A DNA stretch of 57,546 nucleotides from a virus, in the IMG/VR virus record IMGVR_UViG_3300046171_000107, positions 1-57,546 of that record, one strand, 5' to 3'. Under the pieces are notes generated by a model. That model ran no database searches. It was not told the origin of the DNA and worked only from the letters and a program-made list of their open reading frames with translations. Made by a program: the position numbers and the translations under genes. This document shows positions 14,204 to 21,761 of this stretch, in pieces (the stretch's first letter is position 1; the number at the start of each line of letters is the position of its first letter).

Positions 14204-14561
14204 CGGGTAACTCGTAACCGTGTTGAGCTAACTTTGTTTTAATCTCCCGCAGACTTACTTTGCCTAAGTTTGGTATCCTGCGAAGGTCGTTTGTTTTGGT
14301 GTATTCAACAAACTCCGCTAGGAACATCGGCGTGAGGTTTTCGTTACGTAGGCAGTTATACGTCCTGCGAGTCCATTGAATGTTGAAAACCCGAACAGGT
14401 GTTTCTGGAAAGTTTTTCTCAAGCTCGTTATCTTTGCCCACTTTTCTTACTATTTGGCGTACCCGCTCACGACTAATTGCATATTTATTGGCAATAGCTT
14501 GAAGCGTTCTCTTTTCTTCTACCCGTTCTCTGTAGATTTCCTGATTTCTAGTCAACATCAT
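14193..14561 (-). CDS. Sigma region 4-like HTH fused to an RNA polymerase alpha-CTD-like domain
   Basis: 122 aa. Residues 19-41, TLQAIANKYAISRERVRQIV, match the sigma70 region 4 helix-turn-helix. Residues 62-118 match the alpha subunit C-terminal domain: TRRTYNCL, then LRRIPNLGKVSLREIKTKL. E. coli alpha residues R265, N268, C269, G296, S299 and E302 have counterparts here; K298 is Val. Such a protein could bind a -35 or UP-like element and contact host RNA polymerase, acting as an activator or anti-sigma-like factor. It sits between primase and helicase genes. ATG at 14561 or 14558 are both possible, with GGAG upstream. Confidence 0.75.
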   Translation of the reverse strand: MMLTRNQEIYRERVEEKRTLQAIANKYAISRERVRQIVRKVGKDNELEKNFPETPVRVFNIQWTRRTYNCLRNENLTPMFLAEFVEYTKTNDLRRIPNLGKVSLREIKTKLAQHGYELPDGY

Positions 14562-14790
14562 ACAACTCCTCCACGTTGTTGACTCGCTTCACAAACAAAG
14601 GTGTGGTATCTCCCACCCATGCCCCGACTACGTTGTAGTACATAAAGTCCACAGCCTCATCTATGCTCATGTTGTCTCGCTCACATAGAATGGCTACGCA
14701 TTTATCAAAGTCATACACCACTATGGGGGGTTGCCCCGCCCTTTCTCCCATGCCGATAACGGCATCATTAAATCCGTCCGCTAGTAACAT
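14548..14790 (-). CDS. Conserved hypothetical protein, 80 aa
   Basis: MLLADGFNDAVIGMGERAGQ, then PPIVVYDFDKCVAILCERDN, MSIDEAVDFMYYNVVGAWVG, and a C-terminal TPLFVKRV. This pattern is familiar from many phage genomes near replication genes, without known function. ATG overlaps the primase stop by one base (TAATG). Confidence 0.7.
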   Translation of the reverse strand: MLLADGFNDAVIGMGERAGQPPIVVYDFDKCVAILCERDNMSIDEAVDFMYYNVVGAWVGDTTPLFVKRVNNVEELYDVD

Positions 14791-16331
14791 TAGAAAGGTG
14801 CCTCCGTTTGTTCTGACCCAAAGTTAGGGCTGTTAAACTCAATATCTCCTGACTCAAATGCTGGAACCTGCCATACCCTGACAGTTCGAGACTTGATGCG
14901 CAGAACAGTGCTGTCGCCGCCCCTGTCCCGTAGACGCTGGGCTATCTTGTGTGACTTGTACTCAAAGAACTTGTTGCGCTTCAGGAAGGACTCAAAGTCT
15001 TTAAGGCGGAAATATGTCACGCCCTCTTCCTCATCTGTCCAAGGCCGCTTGAGCAGGATCTCCTCTTTGTCATTAGCCTTCTGCATATGAGCGCAGAACT
15101 CTTCCAAGTAATCGTAGAATTGACCGCTGATGCTGGCATCTTCCGCCACTTCCATAATTGCGCTTTCGTTGTCGCGCATCTCATTCATCAAAGCACCGAT
15201 ACGCCCCTCCCAAATCTGCTTGCTGACAGAGCGTGGCATGAAGTTAAGTTGCTCCATACAGGCCTTCTGGAATACCGGCTGGCTCATCAGAGCCTCTGTA
15301 TCAAGTTCTACGGGCTCCCCGTTTACATCCACAAACCAGACGGGCGGGACAGAGTTGTATTTACGCAGGTTAGCGATAGCCGCGCCTTGAATAGCCGCCC
15401 CGACACCGTGCTTACGGGTCTGACACAATTCTTTGTTACAGTGCGCGTTGATAGGCGCATCACTACACTTATATGTGTAGTCTTTGCGGTTTAGCTGCTT
15501 GGTTATCACAGTGACTTCGTTGATAGCCAAGGGCGGATCTAAGTATTGCAGGTTGTATGTCATAATTTCGGTCTCCCAGCTATCTGGGTAGGCCTTGCGT
15601 ACATACACGCCTAAATTAAACAGCCCGTTGTTGCGGGCACCTTCGCCTATTTTGTTTTTAACCAGAAACTGTAGACAGGGCGGCCCGTCTTTTAGCGTGG
15701 CAGACTCCGCCTCGTCACCTATTTGCAGTTGCAGTAACTGCTCTGGTGTCTGCTTGTGCGTCTCATATAACTCAAAGAACTCGTCGAGCGTGGCAGACGT
15801 GCCGTCATCTTTAATCGCGTAGCGTAGGCCGTCTTCCGCGTCGTAATAAGGTAGGTTCAGGAAGTTGCCAACATCGTCGCGGTCAAGATGCAGTTTTACC
15901 TGCTTTGGAAATATCTCACTGCCGCCATATCCCAATGCGGCAGAAATCTGTTGCAGGGTAGCCTGCATATCTTTGGCTTCTACCCACTCTGTAGTGAACA
16001 GGAAGCAGTGTGCGCCGCCGGACTTAGAGCGGCAGACAACAAGCGGTAGTTTTAACTTACGGATCTTTTCTACCAGTAGCTTGTGGTCAAGCGGATACTG
16101 GTCAACATCAATACAACCCCAGACACAGTTGTTGTCTTCGTTAATCGGAATAATACCAATAGCACGGCCTTTGCCGGACAGGTGCCCTTCCCAAAGTGCC
16201 GTGGTGCGCGGTTCGCGCATGATAGCGGCACGGCCCGTGTTCTTCCCGTTGGCCTGCTTCTTTTCGACTTTATATGTGCCGTAGGCCAACTGTAGGCCAT
16301 TAAATACGGCGGAAAACTTTTCTACAGACAT
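14790..16331 (-). CDS. Archaeo-eukaryotic-type primase (PrimPol)
   Basis: 513 aa. AEP catalytic signatures: CIDVD (73-77, two metal-binding Asp), SKSGGAHCF (103-110, the SxH-type motif) and a third hydrophobic element GNFLNLPYYD (155-164), close to TOTE-conflict and plasmid primases. Downstream, Cys289, Cys298 and Cys303 (YKCSDAPINAHCNKELC) recall the PriCT region. No helicase motifs, so it would make primers for the PolA and cooperate with the separate helicases. The ATG lies in the T-tract of the preceding terminator. One CCGTGnnYCGCG-type motif falls in EPRTTA. Confidence 0.85.
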   Translation of the reverse strand: MSVEKFSAVFNGLQLAYGTYKVEKKQANGKNTGRAAIMREPRTTALWEGHLSGKGRAIGIIPINEDNNCVWGCIDVDQYPLDHKLLVEKIRKLKLPLVVCRSKSGGAHCFLFTTEWVEAKDMQATLQQISAALGYGGSEIFPKQVKLHLDRDDVGNFLNLPYYDAEDGLRYAIKDDGTSATLDEFFELYETHKQTPEQLLQLQIGDEAESATLKDGPPCLQFLVKNKIGEGARNNGLFNLGVYVRKAYPDSWETEIMTYNLQYLDPPLAINEVTVITKQLNRKDYTYKCSDAPINAHCNKELCQTRKHGVGAAIQGAAIANLRKYNSVPPVWFVDVNGEPVELDTEALMSQPVFQKACMEQLNFMPRSVSKQIWEGRIGALMNEMRDNESAIMEVAEDASISGQFYDYLEEFCAHMQKANDKEEILLKRPWTDEEEGVTYFRLKDFESFLKRNKFFEYKSHKIAQRLRDRGGDSTVLRIKSRTVRVWQVPAFESGDIEFNSPNFGSEQTEAPF

Positions 16332-16340
16332 GACGCCCCC

Positions 16341-16380
16341 AAAAGAAAAAGGGTGACGTTATAACGCTATAACGCCACCC
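16341..16380 (-). terminator. Terminator between SSB-like gene and primase
   Basis: GGGTGACGTTATA and TATAACGCCACCC arms form a long stem with one mismatch; the minus strand continues TTTTTCTTTT. It probably lets the SSB-like protein be made in excess over the replisome. Confidence 0.85.
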
Positions 16381-16387
16381 CAGTTAC

Positions 16388-17179
16388 TTAGAACGGCACG
16401 TCGTCGGAGAGGTTTTCTCCGCTAACATTATCGTCCTGATGCTTCACAACAACGTCACCTGACTGGATACTTGCGTTGAACTCTTTTGCACGGTTGTACA
16501 GGTTCATATCCTCGACAGGACCGACGCGGCTCATTTCCCAGCCGTGCCAGCTACCTTTGCTGTTTTCTTCCAGTTGCGTCTTGAGGTGGTAAACATGGCT
16601 AAAACGTGGCGGGGTAAACGGCCCATTCTTGCCCTGCATTGTTACCGAAGACACCATGCTGTTCCATTTTCTGGACTTCTTTAGCTGGGTGGACTTCATC
16701 GCAATCAACGCAGTCTCAGCAGAGCCGTCGTCGTTAAGGACGATGACAAAGTGCTGGTGCGTCTCTTCGATGTACTGACCGGATCCGTCGTTGACGTATT
16801 CCTTGTTGTCATCAACAGACCGCTCAGTTTTTGGCATCTTTTCACCCGGTGAGTAGATAGCCACGGGAGCGCCCGTTCCTTCGCCTCTAGGGGCCCATTG
16901 GATGAACCGACGCTGGTAGGCTACCGGAATGACGTTGATGCCATCCTTGCCTTTGTAAACCATGCCAGAGACACTGTTCAGGATGTCACCCTTACGGGCG
17001 TCTTCTAGGTCGTCAAGCTCCTTGCTCATACCACCCAGAATTTTCAGGAATGGCAGGGCAAGATCATCTTGACCCATATTTTCCAGACCAACACCAGCAT
17101 CGGCCTCAAACATAGTTGGGTCGAACTGGACGATTTCAGCAGTTTTCTGCTCTGCTACAGCATTCTTTTTCTCAGCCAT
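16388..17179 (-). CDS. SSB-like protein with acidic DDVPF tail
   Basis: 263 aa. The C-terminus NVSGENLSDDVPF mimics the acidic tip (DDDIPF) by which SSB proteins recruit replication partners. The body has aromatic-rich beta segments (VYKGKDGINVIPVAYQRRFI; WNSMVSSVTMQGKNGPFTPP; SWHGWEMSRVG) consistent with an OB-type fold, seen in marine phages as a conserved protein beside primases. I infer a single-stranded DNA-binding role. ATG 17179 has AGAGGAGC upstream; the open frame extends further but only over the neighbouring gene. A strong terminator follows. Confidence 0.65.
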   Translation of the reverse strand: MAEKKNAVAEQKTAEIVQFDPTMFEADAGVGLENMGQDDLALPFLKILGGMSKELDDLEDARKGDILNSVSGMVYKGKDGINVIPVAYQRRFIQWAPRGEGTGAPVAIYSPGEKMPKTERSVDDNKEYVNDGSGQYIEETHQHFVIVLNDDGSAETALIAMKSTQLKKSRKWNSMVSSVTMQGKNGPFTPPRFSHVYHLKTQLEENSKGSWHGWEMSRVGPVEDMNLYNRAKEFNASIQSGDVVVKHQDDNVSGENLSDDVPF

Positions 17180-17180
17180 T

Positions 17181-17759
17181 TTATTTGCTCCTCTTAACAA
17201 CGGCTCGTTGACCAATGTAGGCTCCAAACAATTCCATCGGGAAATCGTCTCCGTTCTCGACGCGCTCTTTAACAAAGGCACGAAGTGTCTGCGGGTGGAT
17301 TTCCGTTTTCTGTTCTGCAAGGAAACCTTCTTTTTCAGCAAACTCCTTAAAGGCGGATGCCTTGTCGTCTTCACCGCGGCCAAACTGACACGCGATTGTA
17401 TTTTTGATGATGTCATCATAGCCTCGCTCCCGTAGCCACTCGTATGCCGCCGGACGATTGTCCACCAGAATGCTTGCGCCGTAGGTTTGCTTGACTGTAA
17501 CTTCTGAGCCGTCATCAAGTTTCATGCTAGACAGACCAATTTCCGCTAACATAGTAGGTAGGTCTTCATCCGTCATTTTGAGCAAAACTTTCTTCTCGTC
17601 CTTCAGCTTCTGCTCAAGGTCGTTGATTGCTTTCTCCTTATCACGGATTGCTCTGGCCATCCCAGCGACTGTAGTTAAGTCGCCTTGGTCCAGTTTTTCG
17701 ACTGATGTAGCCAAACTGTCTTCAAAGTCTTGCTCCATCTGTTCAAAGATATCGCTCAT
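17181..17759 (-). CDS. Conserved hypothetical coiled-coil protein, 192 aa
   Basis: A coiled coil is evident (RAIRDKEKAINDLEQKLKDE) followed by DEDLPTMLAEIGLSSMKLDD, GSEVTVKQTYGASI and an alpha-helical C-terminus. It is found upstream of SSB-like genes in marine phages; no domain name is known to me. First gene of the leftward replication block, back to back with the SNF2 helicase gene, so both are probably controlled from 17760-17850. Confidence 0.7.
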   Translation of the reverse strand: MSDIFEQMEQDFEDSLATSVEKLDQGDLTTVAGMARAIRDKEKAINDLEQKLKDEKKVLLKMTDEDLPTMLAEIGLSSMKLDDGSEVTVKQTYGASILVDNRPAAYEWLRERGYDDIIKNTIACQFGRGEDDKASAFKEFAEKEGFLAEQKTEIHPQTLRAFVKERVENGDDFPMELFGAYIGQRAVVKRSK

Positions 17760-17798
17760 CGCGTTTCTCCTATCGTGGTTAAAGGCACCGTTCGGGCC

Positions 17799-17829
17799 TT
17801 GACAATGTTATATATATGCTTATATTGTC
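17799..17829 (+). promoter_or_regulatory. Promoter with dyad for the SNF2 helicase gene
   Basis: TTGACA (17799-17804), 16-bp spacer, TATATT (17821-17826). GACAAT (17801) and ATTGTC (17824-17829) form a dyad over the promoter, a likely operator. It lies in the divergent gap of 91 bases. Confidence 0.65.
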
Positions 17830-17850
17830 TTAGTGTCAAGGAGAAAAATC

Positions 17851-19299
17851 ATGCGGGATTATAATTTTAAAACGAAGCCGTTCGACCACCAGCAGAAAGC
17901 GTGGGAAGACTCGTGGGCCGCGGACTATTACGCACTGTTCATGGAGATGGGAACAGGTAAGTCCAAGGTGGCGATTGACACTATCGGTGCCTTATATAAG
18001 GCAAAGCGGATTAGTGCTGCTTTAATTCTAGCCCCTAAAGGCGTGTATGACAACTGGGTAAAAGGCGAGATACCTACTCACCTGCCCGATGACATTGAGC
18101 GCATGATCGTGCGCTGGACACCATCTACCGCTAAAAAGTTTCAAGAAGACATGAAGGAACTTGTGTATGGCGAGTTTGACGGGCTCAAGGTGTTTGTAAT
18201 GAACGTCGAGGCGCTGTCCACGCCGCGTGGTACGAAGGCCGCATATTTTTTTCTGAAAGAAAATCCTGACAACATAATGGTGGTGGATGAAAGCACGACG
18301 ATCAAAAACCGCAAAGCGACACGCACCAAAAACATTATGATGCTGGCGAAAGACGCCACATATAAACGCATCCTGACGGGATCCCCCGTGACTAAGTCAC
18401 CGATGGATTTGTACTCACAATGTATGTTCCTGTCCCCCGAAGCGCTGGGCTTTAGTAGCTACTATGCCTTTCAGAACCGCTATGCGCTGGTGCAAAAGCG
18501 CAAGATGGGCACTCGTGCCTTTCAGGAAATTGTCGGCTATCGACGGCTGGATGAACTCAACCTCAAACTGGACCGCTTTAGTAACCGCATCCTGAAAGAG
18601 CAGTGCTTGGATTTACCTGATAAGATGTATATACGGCGCGACGTTGAACTGACGGATGAGCAGAAGCGCGTCTACAAGCAGATGAAGAAACTGGCACTTG
18701 CTAAGTTGGAGAATGGGGAGTTAGCTACTACGGCTAGTGTGCTGACACAGATTATGCGGCTACAACAGATATGTTGTGGTCACCTTCAACCGGATGAAGG
18801 GGAAATTCAGGCTCTGGACAACAACCGCTTGCGGGAGTTGCTGGAGATTACTGACGAGTTACAGGGTAAGGCTATCATTTGGGCGACGTATACACACGAC
18901 ATTCAACAGGTAGCCAATGCCCTGCGCGACCGCTTTGGGCCCGAAGCGGTCGCAACCTATTACGGCGCTACGCCGCAAGATGAACGGCAGGAGATCGTGG
19001 AGCGCTTCCAAGAGAAGGACGGGCCGCTACGGTTTTTTGTCGGTCAGCCCAAGACGGGCGGCTACGGCATCACCCTGACTGCGGCGAATACGGTCATTTA
19101 TTACAGCAATAGTTACGACTTAGAGATACGGTTGCAGTCCGAAGATCGCGCACACCGCATTGGGCAGAGCCGTAAGGTGACTTATATCGACTTGGTGTCG
19201 CCCGACACTATCGACGAGAAGGTGCTGAAAGCCTTGCGTAGTAAGATTGACCTCGCCGGTAAAGTGCTAGGCGAAGAGGCTAGGGCTTGGCTGCTTTAA
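17851..19299 (+). CDS. SNF2/SWI2-type superfamily 2 DNA helicase
   Basis: 482 aa. Walker A MGTGKSK (33-39), motif II VVDESTTIKN, then LTGSPVTKSP (motif III), and the C-terminal RecA lobe with QPKTGGYGITLTAA (V) and SEDRAHRIGQ (VI). It translocates on double-stranded DNA, remodelling or reannealing it, and replaces a DnaB-like helicase in some marine phages. ATG 17851 has AAGGAG upstream; a GTG at 17833 lies too close to the promoter. Its stop overlaps the stop of the convergent late gene by three bases. Confidence 0.9.
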   Translation: MRDYNFKTKPFDHQQKAWEDSWAADYYALFMEMGTGKSKVAIDTIGALYKAKRISAALILAPKGVYDNWVKGEIPTHLPDDIERMIVRWTPSTAKKFQEDMKELVYGEFDGLKVFVMNVEALSTPRGTKAAYFFLKENPDNIMVVDESTTIKNRKATRTKNIMMLAKDATYKRILTGSPVTKSPMDLYSQCMFLSPEALGFSSYYAFQNRYALVQKRKMGTRAFQEIVGYRRLDELNLKLDRFSNRILKEQCLDLPDKMYIRRDVELTDEQKRVYKQMKKLALAKLENGELATTASVLTQIMRLQQICCGHLQPDEGEIQALDNNRLRELLEITDELQGKAIIWATYTHDIQQVANALRDRFGPEAVATYYGATPQDERQEIVERFQEKDGPLRFFVGQPKTGGYGITLTAANTVIYYSNSYDLEIRLQSEDRAHRIGQSRKVTYIDLVSPDTIDEKVLKALRSKIDLAGKVLGEEARAWLL

Positions 19300-20633
19300 C
19301 CGAAATTAGTGCGGGCTAACTGGAGGCCTCCGGGGCTCGCTGACATTAAACTGGGGGAGCCTAGAGCCAAAGAATTACTTTGTGGCGGGGGTGCCATCAT
19401 CGTCGGGTTGCCCCCTGTTTGAACAATGTGGTTTAAGTACGCTTGAACTTCCGGTGGCTTTACATCGCGTTGTGCTAAACGGCCTTGAGCCATTTGAACT
19501 AAACGGTCTGGTGATAAAGTCATCGGCCCGTAAGCTGATTGACCACCGTCGCCGGGATTAAAATAGCTTTGGGCGCTCCCCGCAAAATCAGGAAGGCCGC
19601 CTGCGGCTGCAAGGCTATTGTAGATAAGCGGGTTCATAGGTGTCGGATCGTAAGGCAACTGCATAGGAGGCCCAGCAAACTCCCCGTCATACCCCATACC
19701 CACTGTTGGCCCACCCGGTGTTAGCGGGTCATTAAACCCGGGTTTTTGTGGGGTTGGAAAACCACCATAAAAATCTAACGGCCCCTGTGTAACGCTTCCA
19801 AAACCGTCATTGCCCAAACCTACCGTTGGCCCACCCGGTGTTAGTGGATCATTAAAGCCGGGTTTTTGTGGGGTCGGAAAACCACCAAACCCAAACGCGG
19901 GGTCGTCTTGAGGCCGCCCATCGGGGACAGGTAGCGGTCCGCCACCAAACAAGCCTTCTGGAATATTTGGTTCAGGGCGCTCATATATTGGTTGAGGCAT
20001 ATTAGGAAACGGGTTGCTAAAGTCAAACCCTTGGTCAGGGTTAGGTAAACCGCCACCACCCTTGTAAAATCCACCAGAGAAAAAGCCGCCGCCTTGATCC
20101 GGCTTGATACCAAACTCCTGATACGCGGCATTAGATACGGTTTCCAGAAACGGATCCACGCGCTGCACGTCAATCTGCTCGTTCAAGTAATCGCCAAACG
20201 GCTGAAGCACCGACATAATTCCGCCACTATTTCCGCCGCCGCCGTAACTTGGATACGCAGGCACCATGCCGCCCTCACGAAAACCAAATCCACCAAAGCC
20301 GTAAGCCTCCGGGTTCTGAGCCACGTTGACGGCTGTCTGTAACTGGCTCTGCCGCTGTGTAGCACGGCCCAAAGCCTCACCTTGAAAAGCATCAATATCG
20401 TCTTGTGTAAAGCCCGGCTGGTCTGGTGCAGTCGGCTCAACACCCTCGAACGGGCTAGTGCGGGGGCCCGCGTTCCAATCTTCTATTGCCTTGTTGTAGT
20501 CTTCGACCTGCTGTTTGTAGGTGTCGTAATTGCCCTTATAGGCGTCAATTTGACTTTGGTAGTCATTTAATTGCGCTAAGTCTTCGCTACGAAGTCGGCG
20601 AGGAATAAATATATGTCCCTGATAAAGCGCCAT
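19296..20633 (-). CDS. Gly/Pro-rich virion-associated protein, 445 aa
   Basis: N-terminus has a coiled coil (LNDYQSQIDAYKGNYDTYKQ); the rest is Gly/Pro-rich. A 23-residue block beginning GGFPTPQKPGFNDPLTPGGP is duplicated (DNA copies near 19700-19766 and 19820-19886, offset exactly 120 bases). Carries the GFREGGMVP variant of the [FM]xxGG tag. Last gene of the late operon; I infer a minor virion or ejection protein. It ends head-on against the SNF2 gene. Confidence 0.65.
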   Translation of the reverse strand: MALYQGHIFIPRRLRSEDLAQLNDYQSQIDAYKGNYDTYKQQVEDYNKAIEDWNAGPRTSPFEGVEPTAPDQPGFTQDDIDAFQGEALGRATQRQSQLQTAVNVAQNPEAYGFGGFGFREGGMVPAYPSYGGGGNSGGIMSVLQPFGDYLNEQIDVQRVDPFLETVSNAAYQEFGIKPDQGGGFFSGGFYKGGGGLPNPDQGFDFSNPFPNMPQPIYERPEPNIPEGLFGGGPLPVPDGRPQDDPAFGFGGFPTPQKPGFNDPLTPGGPTVGLGNDGFGSVTQGPLDFYGGFPTPQKPGFNDPLTPGGPTVGMGYDGEFAGPPMQLPYDPTPMNPLIYNSLAAAGGLPDFAGSAQSYFNPGDGGQSAYGPMTLSPDRLVQMAQGRLAQRDVKPPEVQAYLNHIVQTGGNPTMMAPPPQSNSLALGSPSLMSASPGGLQLARTNFG

Positions 20634-21322
20634 TACCGTCTCCGCATCAAACTACCAATGCCTTGGTGGACCTCGCCACCTTTGGCAAATTTCATGCCGT
20701 AGCCAATACCTATATCACCCGACAAGTTTGTGCCAATGCCCAAAGTGCCGGGGCCTACTTGTGTGTTATAACCGAAAGTGTCTGTTCCCGGCACGGAGCC
20801 AAAACCTAAGTTTTGTGCGTTCGCTATTGCCTGCCCAACGGAAGTAGGGGTAGATGGTGCGGATATAGATGGTGCAGCCATAGATATGTCTGCCAGTGAC
20901 GGCATACTAAAAGAAGGCCCAAAACTAGCTGTCTGTGCCGCCGAAGGTGAAGGGCCGGGAGCCGCGGTCTGCGGTCCGGGTGCCATAGCAGTTGGTGCCA
21001 TGTCAGCTAGACTTATTCCGGCAACAGGTGCCTGCGGGCCAACATCAAAAAAGCCACTGTCAAAAACTGCACTGCCCACGGCATCTTGAATGCCCTGCGC
21101 AACAGCCTGTTTTTCTGCTGATATAGCGGACATTTCGGGGGCGGGAGAAGTAGGGCGTCCACGTTCTGGCTCTTGAGCAGACGGATCATATCCCGGCTTT
21201 GTAGAGCCTCCCCCACCAGAAGAGCCGCCGTCACCGCCAAAGCAGCCGAACTTGAGTTCAAATTCGTTTAGATGCTCGAAATCATCGTGTAGGCCGTCCG
21301 ACCAACGCTTTTTATACAGCAC
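20633..21322 (-). CDS. Ala/Pro/Ser-rich virion-associated protein, 229 aa
   Basis: Low-complexity (PTAMAPGPQTAAPGPSPSAA) with a C-terminal tail FAKGGEVHQGIGSLMRRR. GIGSLM recurs at the C-terminus of the 1205-aa protein (21758-25375) and FAKGG at the start of the 996-aa protein, hinting at a shared assembly signal. Function unknown; probably an internal or ejected protein. Confidence 0.6.
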   Translation of the reverse strand: MLYKKRWSDGLHDDFEHLNEFELKFGCFGGDGGSSGGGGSTKPGYDPSAQEPERGRPTSPAPEMSAISAEKQAVAQGIQDAVGSAVFDSGFFDVGPQAPVAGISLADMAPTAMAPGPQTAAPGPSPSAAQTASFGPSFSMPSLADISMAAPSISAPSTPTSVGQAIANAQNLGFGSVPGTDTFGYNTQVGPGTLGIGTNLSGDIGIGYGMKFAKGGEVHQGIGSLMRRR

Positions 21323-21761
21323 AGCAATATCTCCTTACATCTAGCTCTGACTGTACGCCGGTGGCATACCCAACACGCTTGCCTTTCATCTGGCGGATGA
21401 AGTTAGCTCCATCAAATGGATAGGTTTCAATATAACGCTCTGTCAGCCTTTTCTGTACAAATCTTCCTAATTTAAGTGCGTTCTGATACGGCGCAATGAA
21501 ATCTATCACATACAGCATACCATCTTTTGGTCCGAAGCTCCATATCTTAGCAGGCAGTTTTGCCGTTCCGTTTACATATCCTTCGCGTATATCCTGCGGC
21601 AGAAACGCATATGTGAAGAGGCCCGTGGGCCGCGAGTCTTCATACATGATCTCCAATTTGCCTTCCGCGATAGCCGGAAGAACAAGCCGGTCTAAGTCTG
21701 CAATGTACCAGTCCCGGTGCATATCTGATCTCAGCATCAGGTCTAGTGCGTCATAAATCAT
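21312..21761 (-). CDS. HlyC-like toxin-activating lysine acyltransferase
   Basis: 149 aa, the length of HlyC. SDMHRDWYIADLDRLVLPAI (12-31) aligns with the HlyC catalytic-His segment (SPLHRNW...VLPAI), giving His15; WSFGPKDGMLYVIDFIAP (74-91) aligns with the SGD..W.IDWIAP segment, giving catalytic Asp87. The C-terminal IRQMKGKRVGYATG matches the late conserved block. HlyC transfers a fatty acyl chain from acyl-ACP to internal lysines of RTX toxins. Here it overlaps by four bases with a 1205-aa ejection-type protein, so a virion protein could be its substrate (inference). No RTX nonapeptide repeats occur nearby. Confidence 0.75.
   Translation of the reverse strand: MIYDALDLMLRSDMHRDWYIADLDRLVLPAIAEGKLEIMYEDSRPTGLFTYAFLPQDIREGYVNGTAKLPAKIWSFGPKDGMLYVIDFIAPYQNALKLGRFVQKRLTERYIETYPFDGANFIRQMKGKRVGYATGVQSELDVRRYCCAV

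Noticed and set aside
11950-17440. Extra TCCCGTAG matches at about 11949, 14925 and 17425
   Set aside because: They lack the ACTAC extension and lie within coding regions, away from starts, so they are not counted as leader boxes.
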